Positions 35,020 to 45,506 of a stretch of 64,000 bases of DNA are shown piece by piece. The translations under genes and the position numbers were made by a program. Position 1 is the first letter of the stretch. Each line of letters starts with the position of its first letter. The notes under the pieces are model-generated. The model was not told the origin of the DNA. It searched no databases and saw only the letters and a list, made by a program, of their open reading frames with translations. The DNA is from Dermatemys mawii (taxonomy: Eukaryota; Chordata; Testudines; Dermatemydidae). Location of the stretch: assembly GCA_007922305.1 (NCBI GenBank), contig ML677333.1, positions 14,003,364 through 14,067,363 of the forward strand, in the 5' to 3' direction.

Positions 35020-35780
35020 AGAAGGAGAAGCTTGAATGAGAAGCTAGTGGCTTCTGTTACAGGGCAAGCTGTGCTTTATATTCTTTTCACTCTGTCCTGA
35101 GTACACCCCTATGGGGATAGATCGGACTTCTTGCACTTCTCTTTGAGTGAAACTGAGACTCAATCTCAGGCGTGCAGGCCCCCTCTTTTACCAACCATGT
35201 TAATGGGCTCAGCTGAGTCTGGCACCAGTAAGTCCTTTTCTTCTGGAGAGCTGAGTAAAGTGACTCAAAAAACCAGCTTCTTCAAAACAAAGTGTTATTT
35301 ATTCACCTGAAGGTACATAGCACACAGAGCAAAGGGTGAAAACAATAAAGGTCTACATGCATCTTTCCCCTTATCTGAACCTTAATCTTCCCTTTCAAGC
35401 TTTGGTAAGTGGCTTTCACCTCATTCATCTCCATCTCTGGATTGGGAGAAACAGACTGTGTTGCTGCTGTTTGCTCTCCGTTAGAGAATCAGCTCCTGCC
35501 TAGGTGCCGACAACTCACTGCTTCCAGGGGAGCTCTTATTAATAACATATGGTCTTCTGGTCTTCAGGCTCAGTCTTGGCAAAACATTTATATAGCTTTG
35601 CCTGGAAAATAACATCTTCCCAATTCATGGCCCAGTCATATTTATCTGAAGTCCTTTGAAGTTGCCTATCCCAGGTGTCTTATCCTTACCATTTCCTCTT
35701 TGCTTCTATCCCCAACAATCTCCTCTGATTTAACTCCTGGCAGTCTTACAGAATAATATTATTACACAGGCAAACTGAGG
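35020..35780 (-). mobile_element. LTR-like retroviral sequence, tentative
   Basis: The plus strand has TTCAAAACAAAGTGTTATTT at 35282-35301; read on the minus strand AAATAACACTTTGTTTTGAA could mark the R region, with a TATA-like TATAAATG further upstream (plus-strand CATTTATATAGC near 35586). The overall composition and the pyrimidine-rich edges resemble the LTRs at 24863 and 45507. Ends and TSD were not found, so this call is weak. Confidence 0.35.
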
Positions 35781-36860
35781 CGCATATGATATTTTTTAAA
35801 ATACAGTTATTTCCCTCATTCTCTACATCATCACCCAAATCTTCTGTTTTTCTCAGATTAGAAGTCAAGCACTAAATTGTACATTCTAGGCAGCAGTGAT
35901 TATATATCAAAAAATTTGTGGGTCTGGGATTTTAAAATATCTCAGCCTCATTATAAAAGTAGCCAAAAATGGTTGTAATTTCCATACTACCCTATATAGT
36001 GCAACTTACCTACCACGGAGGTTCTGGAATTCTAATAATGGTCCTGTTCCTCTGTGCCTTGGACACTCAGATCCTGATCGTTACAATGTTGAGTATACAA
36101 ATATTGAATGATTTACTGCATAAAATTTGCAGTTCCTTCCATTTCTGGACTGAATGCACCTGCCAATGAGTGAGGGAGAGAAAATTAGCTCAGAAAAAAA
36201 CTGCAGAACTTCAGCTCTCCTGTCTTTTGATACTGTTGAAAAACACTTCACACTAATGTAGATATCTGATTGGGTCTTGAATTTTTTTGCCCAAGTAAAT
36301 ATTTTTTGGGAAATCACAAAATTAAAGCAAAAAACCAAACTTTTCCAAAACTAAAAACCATAACTTAAAATACTGCATAACAATGTAACTTGGATATAGT
36401 GAATGTGAAAGTGCTTGAAATGTGACTCCATTTAAACTGAGAGTTGCAACTCATATCATATGACATTGAAAAGGTAAGCATTGCCCCAAGATTTACAACA
36501 TGGTCTCATATTTGACATCAGTTCTATGAGAGATTAATGATCTCCATATACAGACCAATGTCTATTTTGTGAATGGATTGCAGGGGGTATTTGTATTGTA
36601 GATTTACTAAAACTATTAATTTGCAAGAATAAATTCAATGTAAGAACTAATCAATTTAACATTTTAATTATTTACAATTAATAGTCTATACCAGTTCTCT
36701 GGGTTTCTAGCTCACATTGGTAAAGTGATAACATGATTATATTGTGAATTATTATTTATCTATATAGCAGCCAAGTAATCAGAGTACATATAATCTAACT
36801 GATCACATAACTAATGAGTGAAAGCACCAAAAAAGTGGAGGAACATGAGAAATATAATAA
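35781..36860. other. No gene or repeat recognised
   Basis: AT-rich, unique-looking sequence. Confidence 0.45.
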
Positions 36861-37386
36861 TGTAACACTGTGCTAGAGGAAGGTCAGGGAGCTGCGGTAG
36901 AGTGCTTGAGGGGAGATATGTAAGTTCAGAGCTAATTGAGGTGTGGCTCCTTGTGGACTAGGGAAGCTGGTGGCTGGTTGATTGGAATACCTGCAATTAA
37001 TTAAGGCCCTGTTAAGAACCTAACCATCAAGCAGACAGGAGAGCAGGATAGCAGTTTAGAGGAGAGTTTGGAACCAAGACCACCCAGACCCTAGGTAAAG
37101 AGACATCTAACTTGTGTAGACAGAGGGCAGGAAGCTCCACAAACTGAAGGGTAGGAGAGGGAAGTAGCCCAGGGGAAGGAATAGCTAATTCAGGTGGTTT
37201 ACCACTATCCTCAGGGCCCCTGGGCTGGGACCCAGAGTAGAGGGTGGGGCCTGGGTCCCTCCCTCTCCTCTAAGATACCAGTGAGGCAGTTAATACCCTG
37301 TTCAGGGGCAAGAAATGGCTGCCTGACACCTCCCCCAAGAAGAGAGAGCGTGGGACCCATCATAATAGTACCAGCAATCTGCCACA
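36861..37386 (+). mobile_element. LTR-like dispersed repeat
   Basis: Runs from TGTAACACTGTGCTAG to CAATCTGCCACA (TG...CA). It contains CTGGGACCCAGAGTAGAGGG followed by TGGGGCCTGGGTCCC, closely similar on the opposite strand to the segments at 13560 and 22735, so these repeats are related. No target duplication was found and there is no coding frame. Confidence 0.5.
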
Positions 37387-38092
37387 AACATGAACAAGTC
37401 TAGTTCACTTGATAAATACTGTCCAGACTGACTGTGAGACCATACCATGAAATGGCTGCATCTCAACTGTGTTTTCCCACTCCAGAAACTAAGACTGAAC
37501 CAATGTCTGAATCTGAGAAGTGTTAATTTGTTTCAATTTCAAGACTGAAATATTCAGCATGGGAGACAGATTTTTCATAGCAGGTACTGCGCTGCACCAG
37601 TAACAGATAATTGAGACTCCTGTGGCTCTTGTTTTAGTTTCACAACTGATTATATGCCAAGTCCATTTCAGGCCCTTGACTTAAGGAACAATTTATTGTA
37701 CAGAACTAACAAATAACAAAAAGCAAAGCCACTCTCCTGATGCAGCCCACAGGGGCTTTCCTCTTGCCTCACTCAGTCACTATGTCCCCTGCTGAGTCAT
37801 GTGATAGGCAGGTTGCCCATCACCCTTTCCTGGTGGGTTCACCCAGTCACAAGGTACAAGGAGCTATTTCTCGCATAGAAACACTCGCACTTGTATCTCT
37901 GTGCAGAGGCCAGTGTTGGTTCTTACACTCTTAATGCACAAAAGCTGGTGGACTCTATTGTCTGCAGTGACACTAGTCTGTGGGATAGGGAGTGGTGGGG
38001 TGAGGGCAAGAACTTGCCTCTTCTTTCCTGTGCACTGGCCAGTGCACTAGGGAGGGGCATTGCACAATGCACTTCATTGCAGGGTGTCACTG
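37387..38092. other. No gene recognised
   Basis: No supported feature. The reading frames are short. Confidence 0.4.
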
Positions 38093-38547
38093 ATTTTCAG
38101 TAGGGCCCTGCCAAATTCACAGTCCATTTTTGTCAATTTCACAGTCATAGGTTTTTAAAAATCATACATTTCATGATTTCAGCCATTTAAATCTGAAATT
38201 TCATGGTGTTGTACTTGTAGGGATCCTGACCCAAAAAGGAGTTGCGGGGGGCGAGGGGGGGTTACAAGGTTATTGTAGGGGGTATTGTGGTACTGCTATT
38301 CTTACTGTTGCAAGTGGCAGTGCTGCCTTCAGAGCTGGGCAGCTGGAGAGCGGTGGCTGCTGTCTGGGAGCCCAGCTCTGAAGGCAGAGCTGCCACCAGG
38401 AGCAGCGCAGAAGTGAGGATGGCATGATATGGTATTTCCACCTTTACCTCTGCGCTGCTGCCTGCAAGCTGGGCCCTCAGTCAGCAGCTGCCACTCTGCA
38501 GTCAGCCAGCTTTGAAGGCAGCAGTGCAGAAATAAGAGTGGCAGGCT

Positions 38548-39221
38548 AACTTCCCTATAAGCCACACCCCAGCCTATTAAGCACCATGCAAATGATCAGG
38601 GCTGTGGCGGGGAGAGATTCCTCTCCTCCAGCCACAGACCTGCTGCAGCCAGGGGAGATGTGCCTTTCCCTCAGCCCTGGCATGGATCTGCTGCAGCTGG
38701 TGGAAACCTGCCCCTCCCCCAGCCCGGACCTGCCACAGCTGTGTGAGACGCACCTATCCTGCAGCCCCAGCCCAGAAGCTGTCATGGTGGGGAGAGGTGC
38801 CCCTCCCCCACAGCCCAGGTGCTGCTGCAGGGAGAGATTGCTGAGGGAGTCCTCTCCTCATTGCAGTTCTGGGTCAGCCTGCACATTAACCCTTCATCCC
38901 TGGCCCCACCCCAGAGCCCACACTCCCAGTCAGAGCCCTCACCCCCGCCCCCCTGCAGCCAAACCCTCTGCCCCAGGCCTGAGCTCCTCATCCCCGGCCA
39001 CACCCCAGAGCCTGCACCCCCAGCTGAAGCCCTCACCCCCCCACAATCCTGTGCCCCAGTCCTGAGCCCCCTCTCACACTCCAAACCCCTTGACCCTATC
39101 CCCGCCACATGAATTTTGTTATGTGCATCAATATGGAGGTGATGTGTCACACGTCACTTCCATGTTGGTGCACATAAAACAATTCATTCTGCACCTGAGT
39201 GGGAAAAATTAGAGGGAACAC
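38548..39221. mobile_element. Nested element inside hAT (ends approximate)
   Basis: The right end AAAAATTAGAGGGAACACT and the worn left end TAACTTCCCTATAAGCC are partly inverted. Near the right end there is a fold-back ATATGGAGGTGATGTGTCAC / GTCACTTCCATGTTGGTGCA. The middle is C-rich. The AGAGGGAACA end is shared with the neighbour at 39323-39522, pointing to the same hAT subgroup. The left boundary is uncertain. Confidence 0.45.
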
Positions 39222-39322
39222 TAATTGGCTTGGTATGGTATTGCCATTCTTACTTCTGAACTGCCGCGAGCAGGGTGCTGCCTTCAGTGCTGGGTACCTG
39301 GCCAACAACTGCTGCTCTCCGG

Positions 39323-39522
39323 CAATGTTCCCTCTGATTTTTGACAGGCCGTGTGCACAAAACATTGCTTCTGTGCAAATATTTGATAGGCTGTGTGTGC
39401 AAAAAAATTCTTTGCAACTTTTTGTGCTTCTGTGCAAATTTTTGTGTGCGCAGTGTTTCACTGTGTGTGTGTGCAGGATTTTGGATGTGTGTGCACATGC
39501 ATGCAGCTTAGAGGGAACAGTG
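39323..39522. mobile_element. hAT-type MITE, 200 bp
   Basis: The ends CAATGTTCCCTCTGA and TTAGAGGGAACAGTG are inverted. The flanks CTCTCCGG (39315-39322) and CTTTCCGG (39523-39530) match at 7 of 8. The interior is a run of TGTGTGCAAA/TGTGCAAAT variants. It is inserted in the 38101-39742 element. Confidence 0.82.
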
Positions 39523-39750
39523 CTTTCCGGGCACCCAGCACACAAGTAAGGGTGGCAATACTGCAACCTCCATAAAATAACTTTGAGATCCCCCTGCAAC
39601 TCCCTTTTGGGTCAGGACCCCCAGTTTGGGAAATGCTGGTCTCCCCCATGAAATCTGTATAGTTAAGGGTAAAAGCACTCAATAGACCATATTTCACTAT
39701 CTGTGATGCATTTCTCATGGCCACGAATTTGATAGGGCCCTAATTATCAG

Positions 39751-40857
39751 ACACCACTGCTGTGTATGTTCCACATCAGACACAAGGGTTCCTTTTAGAT
39801 CTTAAAGTTCAGTGGAACTCTATGTAATGCTAAGAGACACCCAGGGCTGTATCAATTCAAGAGGCACATTTCATTCACTCATCAAATCTCTGCTTCAGCA
39901 TGTGCAGGAGACAAGGTGGGCCTGTGTTTTAAAAGATGGCTCAGTTTTTGTGTCTTGAGTACACACATCTGTGTATGCAATACTTACGCACTAACACCTG
40001 TGCACATTCTGTCATGCGCAATGGATATTGCATAGGAATAGTCTATCACCTGCATGTCTGTGTTAATACACAGAAAGTGTAACCCAAGTGTGTGTGTTGA
40101 GGTCAAACTTCCTTGTGGCACTCTGAATACGCAGCCTGGTCAATAAGAGGAAAGAGTGGCGGAAGAGGAAACAAAGTAGATAGAAGATAAAAACAAATAC
40201 AAATGATTTCATTTTTGCACTGCAGCAGCTGGTGCTGCATTTATGTTCTTATTTTTACTTTGAACACGGGAGGCCAGGAAGTCCAATTCTCATGTGACTT
40301 AACTCAGTCTTTTTTTAAAAAGTATGTTTCTTTGTTATTCCCAAGGTAGGAACATTTAACAGTAGGTGAGTTTGTCTATTTACAGTCAGGGCTGTAGTTT
40401 CTATGGTGAAACCTGCCAACATGAGTTTCCTTTGCAAAGCAGAGCATATCCTTTACTGGCAAAAACCTCTTACTGTATTTGTGGTGAGGAAGTGTCATTG
40501 TCCCAGTTCTGATACGTTTTGGAAGGGTTTTGTATCCTTAAAGAAATATTTTTAACTAAAAGGGAATATTTATACTGTCCAATGAGAATATTTCACTGTA
40601 TTTTTTTTCTAATAGCCTTAACTGCTTCTGAGGATTTGATAGATGTTATTCAAGATATTGGGTCAAGTTTATCCCTGATATAAATTGACTGATTTTCCTG
40701 GAGTTACACCAACAATGGATGCATGGTATAATGTTTAATACAGAAGGAATGTTATAGGTGCAGAATTTTTGGAACGTTTCCAATATCCTTTTATTATACA
40801 TACAGCATCATAGGACTGGACCAGGAAGCTAGTGTCTATTTTAATAGTAGAGACTCA
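39751..40857. other. No gene recognised
   Basis: Unique-looking sequence. Near 40660-40720 a stretch resembles half of a fold-back MITE (ATTGACTGATTTTCCTGGAG). Confidence 0.4.
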
Positions 40858-41575
40858 TTTTTGGTGATTGTACTGAGGCAACTGCCCCACTCCAGGTAAA
40901 AACGGGTTAAAACAGCCCAGGAAAGTGTTGTGACTGGAGCAAGCAAGCTCCCAGTTTGATTGGGAAGGCAGCCACAGCTGGGGCCAGGCCCAATTAGGAG
41001 GCATCTGGACCTTATAAAAGGGCTGCTGGTTCGGAGCAGAGAGAGAGAGAGAGAGAGTTTTCTCTGGTTACAGAGGCAAATAGACCTGTCTGCTGGGGAG
41101 CTTGACAGGGTACCTAGAGGGAAGCAGGGCTGGGGCAAGGCAAAAGGAGCTGGGGAAGCTCTGGCCTGGAAACCCCCAGGCTGCAGGGCCTAGGGGACAG
41201 GCCCAACAAAGGGTACTGGGGTTGCAGGGGGCAGCCCATGGCTCTAGAGGCAGAGGCAGCAGGTCAAACCCTCCTTGCTAATGCTGAATGGCAGTGATAC
41301 TGCAGTCTGCCCCAGAGAATGGGGGCAAGTGGTGCCTGGCAGTTATATAGACTGAGGCAAGGTGGGGATAATAGGGAGCGGGGGGTTCCCCAGGGAGGGG
41401 AGACCCTGAGACTGTGAGGGGACTGCAGGGAAAAGGGCACCAGGGTCCAGGGAGGGACACGGGGCAAGAAGCAAGCAGGACTACAGCTGGCAGAGGATGC
41501 TCCCGATGCTGGTGAGAGCTAACTCCCCAGACAAACCAGTGGGAGGCGCCGAGGGGTGAGTCGCCGTCCTGCTAC
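40858..41575 (+). mobile_element. LTR-like repeat with GGAGGCGCC 3' end
   Basis: It contains ACGGGTTAAAACAGCCCAGG, a TATA-type CCTTATAAAAGGG (near 41012), a GA microsatellite just after it, and ends with AACCAGTGGGAGGCGCC and CCTGCTACA. The start matches 49040-49120 (AGGGGTTAAAACAGCCC...GCAAGCAGCTCCCAG) and the end matches 43935-43995 (GAACCACTAGGAGGCGCC). Promoter-like spacing favours an LTR, but class and exact ends are unproven. Confidence 0.55.
41038..41057. repeat. (GA)n microsatellite
   Basis: An uninterrupted run of ten AG units inside the LTR-like repeat, about 20 bp downstream of its TATA-like motif. Confidence 0.9.
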
Positions 41576-41797
41576 AGTGATAGTGCACACAAAGAGAAAA
41601 CCACAAGCTGTCGTAGATTTGTAGGCTTCAAGTTCAGAAGGCACCATCATGATTGTATAATCAGATACTAGGTTTGCAGGGTTGGCAATAAGAACAACTA
41701 TCTTGCTTTAAACTGAATACATTTGATCAGGAATCAATAAGAGACAATAACCATGGAACATGATACACTTACATATAGTGTATTACTTCACTTTAAA

Positions 41798-41895
41798 GGC
41801 CTGATTCTGATGTCACACTATGGATTAGGAGAAGGTGATTAAAGTCAATATAGTTGTACTGGTGTAAAATTGGTGTGGGATCAGAGTCAAACCCA
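41798..41895. repeat. Fold-back short repeat
   Basis: GGCCTGATTCTGATGTCACA at the left pairs imperfectly with GTGGGATCAGAGTCAAACCC at the right around TTAAAGTCAATATAGTTG. A small palindromic MITE without coding capacity. Confidence 0.45.
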
Positions 41896-42002
41896 AAATG
41901 CAGCAAGTATTTGCTTACTAGTAACTAAAAACATTATGGGGTTTTTTCTATTGGGTGTGGTTATTTAATCTTCTGGCAGTTTGCTGATGCCAAGTTCTAT
42001 AA

Positions 42003-42125
42003 GGCTCTGATTCAGCAAGGAATTGAAACACAGGCCTAACTTAAGCATAGGAATGGTCTCATGGAGGTTAATATGACTGACATGCTTAAAATTAGGCACA
42101 TGCTTAAGTACTCAGCTGAACTGTG
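42003..42125. repeat. Fold-back short repeat
   Basis: GGCTCTGATTCAGCAAGG ... CTTAAGCAT at the left and ATGCTTAAAATTAGGCAC ... AGTACTCAGCTGAA at the right. The same family seems to form the outer parts of the large inverted repeat at 51196-51897 (CTGATTCAACAAG). Confidence 0.5.
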
Positions 42126-42904
42126 TAGCCTAGGATATTATAATAGCTGTTCATAACTTCTTTGGCTTGGTTGCCTTGATGCCTCCCTCCAGGATTGAAA
42201 TGGCATGATTGATGTATTTTACATAGTTAACAGTAGATAATAGCTACTTTCTCCCCTTCACTGAGCAGCTTTGGAGGAATGAGAATTTTGTGACTCATCC
42301 ACTAATTAATAATTTGTTTATACATTTGTGCTCTTATTTTCAAAGTGAGCTGAGTGCCACTGAAGGCAAGGTATTCAGCATCTTTGAAAATCAGACCACA
42401 TAAGCACAGACATGACAACATGCCAAAGATATGACAGACTGATATAATCAACAAAGGTAAAGAGGTGAGGACAGATCTGTCTCCTTCAAGTGAAGCTACA
42501 ATACATTCTCTGCGTATGTGTATAGGGATGCATCTGTACCTGGTACAAAACTCATTCTCACCAAATTTTGGGAAAGTTCAGATTCAAAATCTGAACTTCC
42601 AATCTCAAACGTATCTTTATAATAGACTAAACCCAGAACACCCAATCCAAACCACCCCCTCAGATTCTGATTCAAACTTTGAGGCATGCTGCTATTTCCC
42701 ATATACTCACAGAGGGCAAAGAATTAGCTATTCAGCTCATTCCAAATGAGTGCCAATGAAACTTTTATGCAGCTATCTTCTGTCATGTATTTTGTTGTTG
42801 CCCTATTTCTGAGATAAGTTACTTTGGGTTTTATTTTATTAGAGTATTTCTGAAACCTTTTCATTAGTTTCACATACAAGTTTGTATACCTGGCCTGTGA
42901 GAAA

Positions 42905-43130
42905 ATGGTCTGTTGGAAAAAAAGGCTTGGGACTGAAAGTTACCAACTCCTGAGTTCTAAATCCTCCTCTGCCACTGAGTTTCTGTCTGGCCGAAGGTAA
43001 ATTGCTTAACATTTCCTCATCCATAAAATCAGAATAATACCTAGCCCACAGGGGTGTTGAACGGATTAATTAGCTAACGGTTGTCCAGTGCTTTGAAGAT
43101 GTAAAGCACTAAGTGCTGATTATTAATAAT
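42905..43130 (+). mobile_element. MIR-like SINE fragment
   Basis: CTCTGCCACTGAGTTTCTGT, then GTAAATTGCTTAACATTTCC, CATCCATAAAATCAGAATAA and CACAGGGGTGTTGAACGG follow the order of a MIR/CORE-SINE. Confidence 0.62.
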
Positions 43131-43348
43131 GTATATTAGTTCCCAGTTTCTGTGCAGCACTTGTGGCTAAGGCACATCTCCTTTAAACCTCATTTTTGGG
43201 GAAACTTTCAGCACTGATCAAGCTTCTTAAGTACACAGAAGATCCTACTTGTATTTGTGACTTCACTGTGGCTTCATTTCAACATTTTCTCTATTGTCCC
43301 TTTCACAAGATGCAACCATATTGTCTCTTTGGCATTTATTGCAAGTTC

Positions 43349-43995
43349 AAGGCAATTACACCTGGGATGGGGTGCTCAACCCCATGAAGGCCCTAGAAGG
43401 GCAAATAAAAGCGAGAGGCCAGTTAGCCATGGGCTGCACCTGAAAGGCAGCTAGGATTCAATGAGATTTAATTGGCGCAGAAACAGGCAGGGCATCCGTA
43501 AAGCCACAGAGCTGGCAACACAGAAGGCTGCAGTGCGGAAGCCTGCAATCTCACTCCCTGAAACAAGTGGGGAGAGTAGGAGCCTGTAATAGGAGAGTAA
43601 GCAGCTGTCCAGGGAAGGAGCAGTGAGGGCTAAGAGAATAGACCTGAACTGCTGGTTCAAAGGCCCCTGGATTGGAATCTAATGTAGATTCTAAGGCCTG
43701 GGTTACCTTATAAACCATGGTGAGAGAGGCATCGTCAGCACAGTGGATATGGAGGTTGCCTGAGAGAGGCTTTAGTGAGACGCAGGAAGGGGAGGATGAT
43801 TGTGACTTGGCTGGTGGGCTAAGCCATGAAGCAGAGGCACTGCAGCTCCTGCCAGCAACAGAGGGGCTGCAAAGCCAGTGTCTGAGGCAATGGGCTGAGC
43901 AACTGCTAGACAGTGTGTGGACAATGGTCAGCTAATTCCCCAGATGAACCACTAGGAGGCGCCACTGAGTGATGAGTAGCATGTGCCTGTTACAA
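43349..43995 (+). mobile_element. LTR-like repeat with GGAGGCGCC 3' end
   Basis: Ends with TTCCCCAGATGAACCACTAG, GAGGCGCCACTGAG and CCTGTTACA, matching the 3' end of 40858-41575. The upstream part is purine-rich and diverged from that copy. No coding frame supported. Class as for 40858-41575. Confidence 0.5.
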
Positions 43996-44654
43996 CACCA
44001 CTTTTCCAAAGTAGCAAAGAGCGTCCTCATTAAATGAAAGGTGTCTGCCAGTTGTACAATGTGATCTGCATAAACTAAGGAAATTAATTCTTGATGGATT
44101 GACATTATGGACTGAGAAAATCCTTATACCAAAGTGAAAATGTATGAAGCCAGTGTATTAACCATATTACTCTGCCTTTTGGAAGAACCTGCATTAAAAG
44201 ACACAGATGTCAGAAGGCTGGAGGTAGCAGAGATTAGACTCCTTTGAAAGACTTTCATCTAAAGTGGAATGATTTTAAGACAAATGAAGATGTTAAAAGG
44301 AAACTATTTTACACCATGTACAGTACAGGATTGTGTACCATCATTTAATATTGTTTTTTTGGAGAGAAAAGCAAAAGAGGAGCCTCCCAAGGAAAACTGA
44401 GTGTATTTTCAAATATAATTCCTCTCCCATCCAAATAATTACTGCTTGTAAATGCTCTTCTGAAGGCCCTGACACTTTACAGTGGAGTTATCAGACATCT
44501 AGATACAAACAAACTGTCAAAATATATTTTAGTAAGTCTGTTAGTTTCTTTTCCATTCAATACAATTTGCAAAAAAAAAATGTAATAAGTGCAAATAAAC
44601 AACATGCAAATTAACCCCTAGCCATCATTAACTGGCTGACTTCCTCTGGCTGTT

Positions 44655-44760
44655 GCAGCAGAGAGGGGACTAGAGATTGTATGTCACTTAGCTTAAATTG
44701 TGAGCGTTCCAGGCAGGGACCTGTCTGTGTATGGGGTTGCTCAGTGTCTGGCATAATAGG
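44655..44760 (+). mobile_element. L2/MIR-type 3' end fragment
   Basis: AAATTGTGAGCGTTCCAGGC, AGGGACCTGTCTGTGTATGG and CTCAGTGTCTGGCATAATAG follow the order of L2/MIR tails. A second such tail is at 62130-62255. Confidence 0.5.
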
Positions 44761-44764
44761 CTGC

Positions 44765-45506
44765 CAGTCCTACTGCAGTATCAATATTAAATCAGAATCA
44801 CAAGGCCCCCTCCACCTCCATGCTGTCGCAGAAAGGCAGTGTGGCCCACATTCTTTCACTGCACTATTTAGCTCTTCTACCCTACCTTTAGTCAGATCCT
44901 CCCCCAAGATAATCCCTTCTCCTCGGTGCTCAGCAAGTGAGTCAAACGTATAATATAAACTGGTTATTCTGTCCCCAAAGTATTCCAGAATACTCTGTCT
45001 ACTCCAATTGTTTTTCCTCCAGGGATTTTGTCTGTCTGTCTCCTATAGCGCCAACCCTCTTCTCAGCACATAAAAATTAACTAAACTTCTGATGGTTATT
45101 TGGTTGCATGGTGGCTGATTTCCTCTCTCCCCCATGCTCTTTTCCCCTTGCCAACTGATTGCTTCAGACTGGGAAGCCTCCCTAGAGAAACTATTTTTTT
45201 AACACTTCTTCAATGTGTCATAATTTCATCCCCTACACTAGCACCAGTCTTATCTTGACAACAAGCCAGGGTGATGGGACCATCTGATCAGACAAAACAA
45301 TTGGTAAAGTGCTCAGAATACATAGGAAGGAGAAATGTGCAATTGTCACGTTCTTTCACCTGAATTTTCTGAAACAATAGGATGCAATTAGCAATCAGAA
45401 TGCACGTAAGCAGGATAGCCTGTCTGTGAGATAGTGTTTTGTGAATAGAATTTGGATTGTGAGAGACAACTTAATCCTGCTGAGGACCCTCCATTTCCAT
45501 CTGTAA
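44765..45506. other. No gene or repeat recognised
   Basis: Pyrimidine-rich in part, otherwise unremarkable. Confidence 0.4.

Larger units (their letters stand above)
38101..39742. mobile_element. hAT-type element with nested insertions
   Basis: The ends TAGGGCCCTGCCAAATTCAC and GAATTTGATAGGGCCCTA are inverted repeats. The flanks ATTTTCAG (38093-38100) and ATTATCAG (39743-39750) match at 7 of 8. The body was itself a long fold-back: AGGATCCTGACCCAAAAAGG-type sequence near 38220 is repeated inverted as TTTGGGTCAGGACCCCC near 39605, and 'GGTATTGCCA..CTTACTTCTG' blocks occur on both sides. At least two other elements lie inside (38548-39221 and 39323-39522). No transposase. Confidence 0.75.

Noticed and set aside
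39147..39599. 150-codon minus frame rich in Cys and His
   Set aside because: The His/Thr/Cys pattern comes from TGTGTGCAAA repeats of a 200-bp hAT MITE; it is not a zinc-finger array.
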